A stretch of 64,000 nt of DNA, taken from contig NZ_CP123990.1 in NCBI RefSeq assembly GCF_029919115.1, forward strand, positions 1,426,001-1,490,000, read 5' to 3'. Of this stretch, positions 61,333-64,000 are shown piece after piece (the stretch's first letter is position 1; each line of letters opens with the position of its first letter). This DNA comes from Variovorax paradoxus. GTDB lineage: Bacteria; Pseudomonadota; Gammaproteobacteria; Burkholderiales; Burkholderiaceae_C. The notes beneath the pieces were generated by a model. It ran no database searches. It saw only the letters and a list, made by a program, of their open reading frames with translations, and was not told where the DNA came from. The translations under genes and the position numbers were made by a program.

Positions 61333-61769
61333 GCGCCGCCACTGCCGCCGCAGGTGTTGTTCGGCACCTTTTCGCCGAGGCGAACGAAACGGACCTTGCC
61401 TTGCTGATGCGCTCGGTCGAACTCGGCGACTCGCTGGGCGCCTCGCAGATTGCACGCCGCATCCTGGACGGTGTTGCCGCGAACCCCGATGCAAAACTCT
61501 CCGCCGTCGCTGCGCAACGCGCAGGCAGCCTGGTGCGTGCCGAGCACATGGCGCCCAAGGGGCTGCTGACGCCGCGCGAGCTGAACGTGTTGCGGCTCCT
61601 CGCCCAGGGCAAGACCAACCGGCAGATCGCCGAGGAGAGCAAGCGCTCCGCCCACACCGTCGGGGCCCAGCTCAAGAGCATCTTCTACAAGCTGGCGGTC
61701 AAGACGCGCACGCAGGCAGTGTGCGAGGCCACGCAGCAGGGCCTGCTGAACTGGAACACCTCGTCCTGA
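61329..61769 (+). CDS. LuxR-type helix-turn-helix regulator (no receiver)
   Basis: A 146-residue protein with a C-terminal LuxR/NarL-type helix-turn-helix (about 80-140: LTPRELNVLRLLAQGKTNRQIAEE, cited by its ends LTPREL and QIAEE; then KRSAHTVGAQLKSIFYKL). The N-terminal 75 residues are helical, without phosphorylation or acyl-HSL motifs, so it is a stand-alone or partner-dependent regulator. Follows the small coupled ORF. Targets unknown. Confidence 0.88.
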   Translation: MSAATAAAGVVRHLFAEANETDLALLMRSVELGDSLGASQIARRILDGVAANPDAKLSAVAAQRAGSLVRAEHMAPKGLLTPRELNVLRLLAQGKTNRQIAEESKRSAHTVGAQLKSIFYKLAVKTRTQAVCEATQQGLLNWNTSS

Positions 61770-61799
61770 CGCGAGCCGCGGCGCGCGGCTGAAACGCGC

Positions 61800-62012
61800 C
61801 TATTTCGTCGGCGAAGCCGGCGGTGCCGCAGGAGACGTCGTCTGCGGTGCACTCTGTGTCGGCGTGTCGGGCTTCACCGGGCCTTCTTCGCGCGTCTGCG
61901 TGAGCAGGTTGTAGGCCAGCGCTAGCACGAACACGAAAATCGCCGCACCCACGCCCCACCGAAAAACCCGCTTGTTGTCACGCTCGTCGTTTCTTGCTTG
62001 TTGAGCCTTCAT
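61800..62012 (-). CDS. Small single-pass membrane protein
   Basis: A 70-residue protein with a charged N-terminus (MKAQQARNDERDNKR), one membrane segment (WGVGAAIFVFVLALAYNLL) and a Pro/Thr/Ala-rich periplasmic tail. ATG 62012 has AAAGG nine bases upstream; a GTG three codons earlier is less likely. No family known. Confidence 0.75.
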   Translation of the reverse strand: MKAQQARNDERDNKRVFRWGVGAAIFVFVLALAYNLLTQTREEGPVKPDTPTQSAPQTTSPAAPPASPTK

Positions 62013-62200
62013 CTGGTTCACCTTTCAGTGCAAGGCGCCAAGGCTGCGGCGGCTCATGCGCGCCAGGTGTCGGACAGCGGCGCGCAGCCCTGTCGCGAAA
62101 CTCCCGCAGCACACATCGCTTGCACCAATGCGGCGCCGGCCTACGTATTTGTGCTCCCGGCCGCACTCGCGCCGCAGCCCGAAGCGCTAAAGATCCGGGC

Positions 62201-62722
62201 ATGCAAACCAGCGAAACGATGTCTCCGGAAATGGATGCGCAGAGCGGGAGCCGTGCGAAGTCGGCCATCAGGACCGGCCTGATTGCGGGCGCGTTCGCCA
62301 GCGTGGCTTCGACCATTGCGCTGGGGGTATGCGGACGCTACGAGGCCGGCAGCTCCACCGCAACAACCAATGCCATCAGCCACTGGGTATGGGACCGCGA
62401 GGCCCTGTTCCGCAAGTCGCCCTCATTGCGCCACACGGTGCTCGGCTATGCCATTCACCACGGCTCGGCAACCTTCTGGGCGGTTCTCTATGCGTGGCTT
62501 CATGCCAACCGGCGGCCTGCCCGATCGGTGCCTGCTGCGCTCGGAGGCGCCGGCGTGGCCGCGGCCACCGCGTGCGCGGTCGACTACCTGGCGACACCCC
62601 GGCGGCTGACGCCCGGCTTCGAGCATCACCTGTCCAAAAGCGCCATGGCGGCGGTGTACGCGAGCTTTGCGGTCGGCCTGGCGCTGGGCTGCGCGGTGGC
62701 CAACCGCGAGCACCGGCAGTGA
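62201..62722 (+). CDS. Hypothetical multi-pass membrane protein
   Basis: A 173-residue protein with about four membrane segments (for example TGLIAGAFASVASTIALGV and AAVYASFAVGLALGCAVA) and conserved-looking loops (HTVLGYAIHHGSATFWAVLYAWLH, cited by its ends HTVLGY and YAWLH). The pattern resembles small membrane proteins often annotated without function. Start at MQTSETMSPEM; no strong ribosome-binding site. Probably co-oriented with the SDR gene that follows after 35 bases. Confidence 0.75.
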   Translation: MQTSETMSPEMDAQSGSRAKSAIRTGLIAGAFASVASTIALGVCGRYEAGSSTATTNAISHWVWDREALFRKSPSLRHTVLGYAIHHGSATFWAVLYAWLHANRRPARSVPAALGGAGVAAATACAVDYLATPRRLTPGFEHHLSKSAMAAVYASFAVGLALGCAVANREHRQ

Positions 62723-62757
62723 GGCCCCGCTGGCCGCGGCACGGGGAAGGGCAAAGA

Positions 62758-64000
62758 GTGAGGGTCGTGATCGTCGGCGCATCCGGATTTCTCGGGCGCG
62801 CGTTCGCCGAAGCCTTCGCACACCGCGGGGCGGACTTGCTGTGTACCGCGCGCGACGCCGGCAAGGCGCGTGCGGAGGCCGGCTGGCCGCAGACCCACAC
62901 GCACTGGATCTCTGCCGACCTGGCGGAGGTTCCGCCGGCTTCCTTCTGGATGGAGCACCTGCGCCCCGGCGACATCGTCGTCAACGCGGCCGGCATATTG
63001 CGCGAGCGGCGGGCGGGCGATTTCGAGGCCATTCACCACCTGGGCCCCGCGCAGCTCTTCGATGCCTGTGTCCAGGCAGGGGCCGCGCTGGTGATCCAGG
63101 TTTCGGCACTCGGCGCTACGCCCGCCGCACCTGGCGGCTATCACCGCAGCAAAGGCGCGGCCGATCGCCACCTGCGGCAGTGCCGCGTGGCTTCGGCCAT
63201 CGTGCAGCCTTCGCTGGTGTGGGGCGACGAAGGCGCGAGCGCGGGCCTCTTTGCCACCTTGGCCGTCATGCCCATGCTGCTGCTGCCGGGCGGCGGCCAC
63301 CAATGGCTGCAGCCCGTGCACTTGCACGACGTGGTCGCGGGCGTGCTGGCGCTGGCCGAGGCACGGCCCGTGGGCAGCCGCACCATCGCCTTCGTGGGGC
63401 CCGAGCCGGTGAGCCTGCGCACCTACCTGGCCGACCTGCGGCGCCAACTCGGCTATGCGCACCAGGCCTGGGTGCTGCCGCTGCCCGAGCGCCTTTTCAG
63501 GCTTGGCGCAACGCTGGCCGGGCGGTGGAAAGGCAGCTTTCTCGACCCCGAGACCGCGGGCATGCTGCTGCAAGGCAATGCCGCACCCGCGGCCGACCTG
63601 CAGGCCTGGCTCGGGCGCGCGCCGCGCTCGCACCGCGCTTTCGTTCCGGCCCATGGCGTGCAGGCGCTGCGCCGCGCGGCCTGGCTGCAATGGATGCTGC
63701 CGCTGCTGCGGTGGTCCGTTGCGCTGGTGTGGATCTGGACTTTCGTCGTCTCCATCGGGCTTTATCCGCGCGGCCAGAGTCTTGCGCTGCTGGCCCGCGT
63801 GGGCGCCAGCGGCCTATGGGCCGAACTGCTGCTCGACGGCGCCGCGCTGTTCGACCTGGCCCTCGGCATCGGCACGATCGCGCTGCCCGCCGCCTGGCGC
63901 AGCCGGGTGCTTTGGCCGCTGCAGCTTGCGTTGATCGCCTTCTACACGGCCGCCATCACATGGGCCATGCCGGAGTTCTGGCTGCATCCCTTCGGCCCGC
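62758..64000 (+). CDS. SDR-family protein with DoxX-like membrane C-terminus (3' partial)
   Basis: The frame is open to the end of the window (414 codons). It starts at GTG 62758 with GGGAAGGG upstream, and begins with an extended-SDR NAD-binding motif VVIVGASGFLGRAFAEAF. The Rossmann part (about 1-290) has GYHRSKGAADRHLRQ, where Tyr and Lys match the SDR active site. From about residue 310 the protein becomes hydrophobic, with several membrane segments (WMLPLLRWSVALVWIWTFVV) like the DoxX-type fusions annotated as membrane SDRs. Substrate unknown. Confidence 0.88.
   Translation, partial: MRVVIVGASGFLGRAFAEAFAHRGADLLCTARDAGKARAEAGWPQTHTHWISADLAEVPPASFWMEHLRPGDIVVNAAGILRERRAGDFEAIHHLGPAQLFDACVQAGAALVIQVSALGATPAAPGGYHRSKGAADRHLRQCRVASAIVQPSLVWGDEGASAGLFATLAVMPMLLLPGGGHQWLQPVHLHDVVAGVLALAEARPVGSRTIAFVGPEPVSLRTYLADLRRQLGYAHQAWVLPLPERLFRLGATLAGRWKGSFLDPETAGMLLQGNAAPAADLQAWLGRAPRSHRAFVPAHGVQALRRAAWLQWMLPLLRWSVALVWIWTFVVSIGLYPRGQSLALLARVGASGLWAELLLDGAALFDLALGIGTIALPAAWRSRVLWPLQLALIAFYTAAITWAMPEFWLHPFGP

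Overview
The window is a high-GC bacterial chromosome segment whose gene content and order point to a betaproteobacterium of the family Comamonadaceae, most likely Variovorax or a close relative. This assignment is inferred from the thrS-infC-rpmI-rplT-pheS-pheT-ihfA-merR-tRNA-Pro block, the cbb3 oxidase cluster with linked ccoI, hemN and an Fnr-type gene, and several orphan Bug-type solute-binding proteins beside catabolic operons. No phage, insertion sequence, CRISPR array or plasmid gene was seen.

Layout. 1-3.5 kb: the 3' part of a thiamine-diphosphate enzyme, a histone-H1-like SWIB protein, an EamA exporter and a gamma-glutamylcyclotransferase. 3.5-5.1 kb: isocitrate lyase with a palindrome-rich promoter region. 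5.1-13.5 kb: the translation operon, preceded by what reads as a complete ribosome-stalling attenuator (a 21-residue leader peptide rich in Thr and Phe codons, alternative hairpins, an intrinsic terminator), and containing a non-AUG infC start, a structured rpmI leader and hairpins before pheS. 13.5-22.3 kb: small genes, a multi-PAS GGDEF protein, an MFS transporter, and the divergent norR/hmp nitric-oxide defence pair.

22.3-36 kb is a microaerobic respiration island: uspA, ccoI-ccoS, ccoN-O-Q-P-G-H, a small membrane protein, hemN, a SafE-like membrane protein, a fatty acid desaturase, a hemerythrin, a second Usp and a Crp/Fnr regulator. Three FNR/ANR-type boxes (TTGAT-N4-ATCAA or one mismatch) sit before uspA/ccoI, ccoN and the desaturase. 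The encoded Fnr-type protein carries the FNR-type DNA-reading residues but lacks the N-terminal Fe-S cysteines.

36-49 kb is accessory: a TetR-controlled redox operon with two matched operators, an RlmN-like radical SAM protein, a DUF899 protein, small membrane proteins, a MEDS/PAS hybrid histidine kinase and small lipoproteins. 47-60 kb holds three Bug-type binding-protein loci, each next to its own regulator (MarR, GntR, LysR). Two of these carry sugar-acid-type catabolic enzymes: an IlvD/Edd dehydratase with an RraA-like aldolase, and a UxaA/GarD dehydratase with a semialdehyde dehydrogenase and an HpaI-type aldolase. They flank a DUF2892/ECF sigma pair. 60-64 kb has a second Crp-family regulator, a LuxR-type regulator preceded by a translationally coupled 26-codon ORF, small membrane proteins and the 5' part of an SDR protein with a membrane C-terminus.

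The strongest candidate for something little described is the Thr/Phe leader-peptide attenuator ahead of thrS. Next are the FNR-boxed desaturase-hemerythrin-Usp group and the two-operator TetR regulon.
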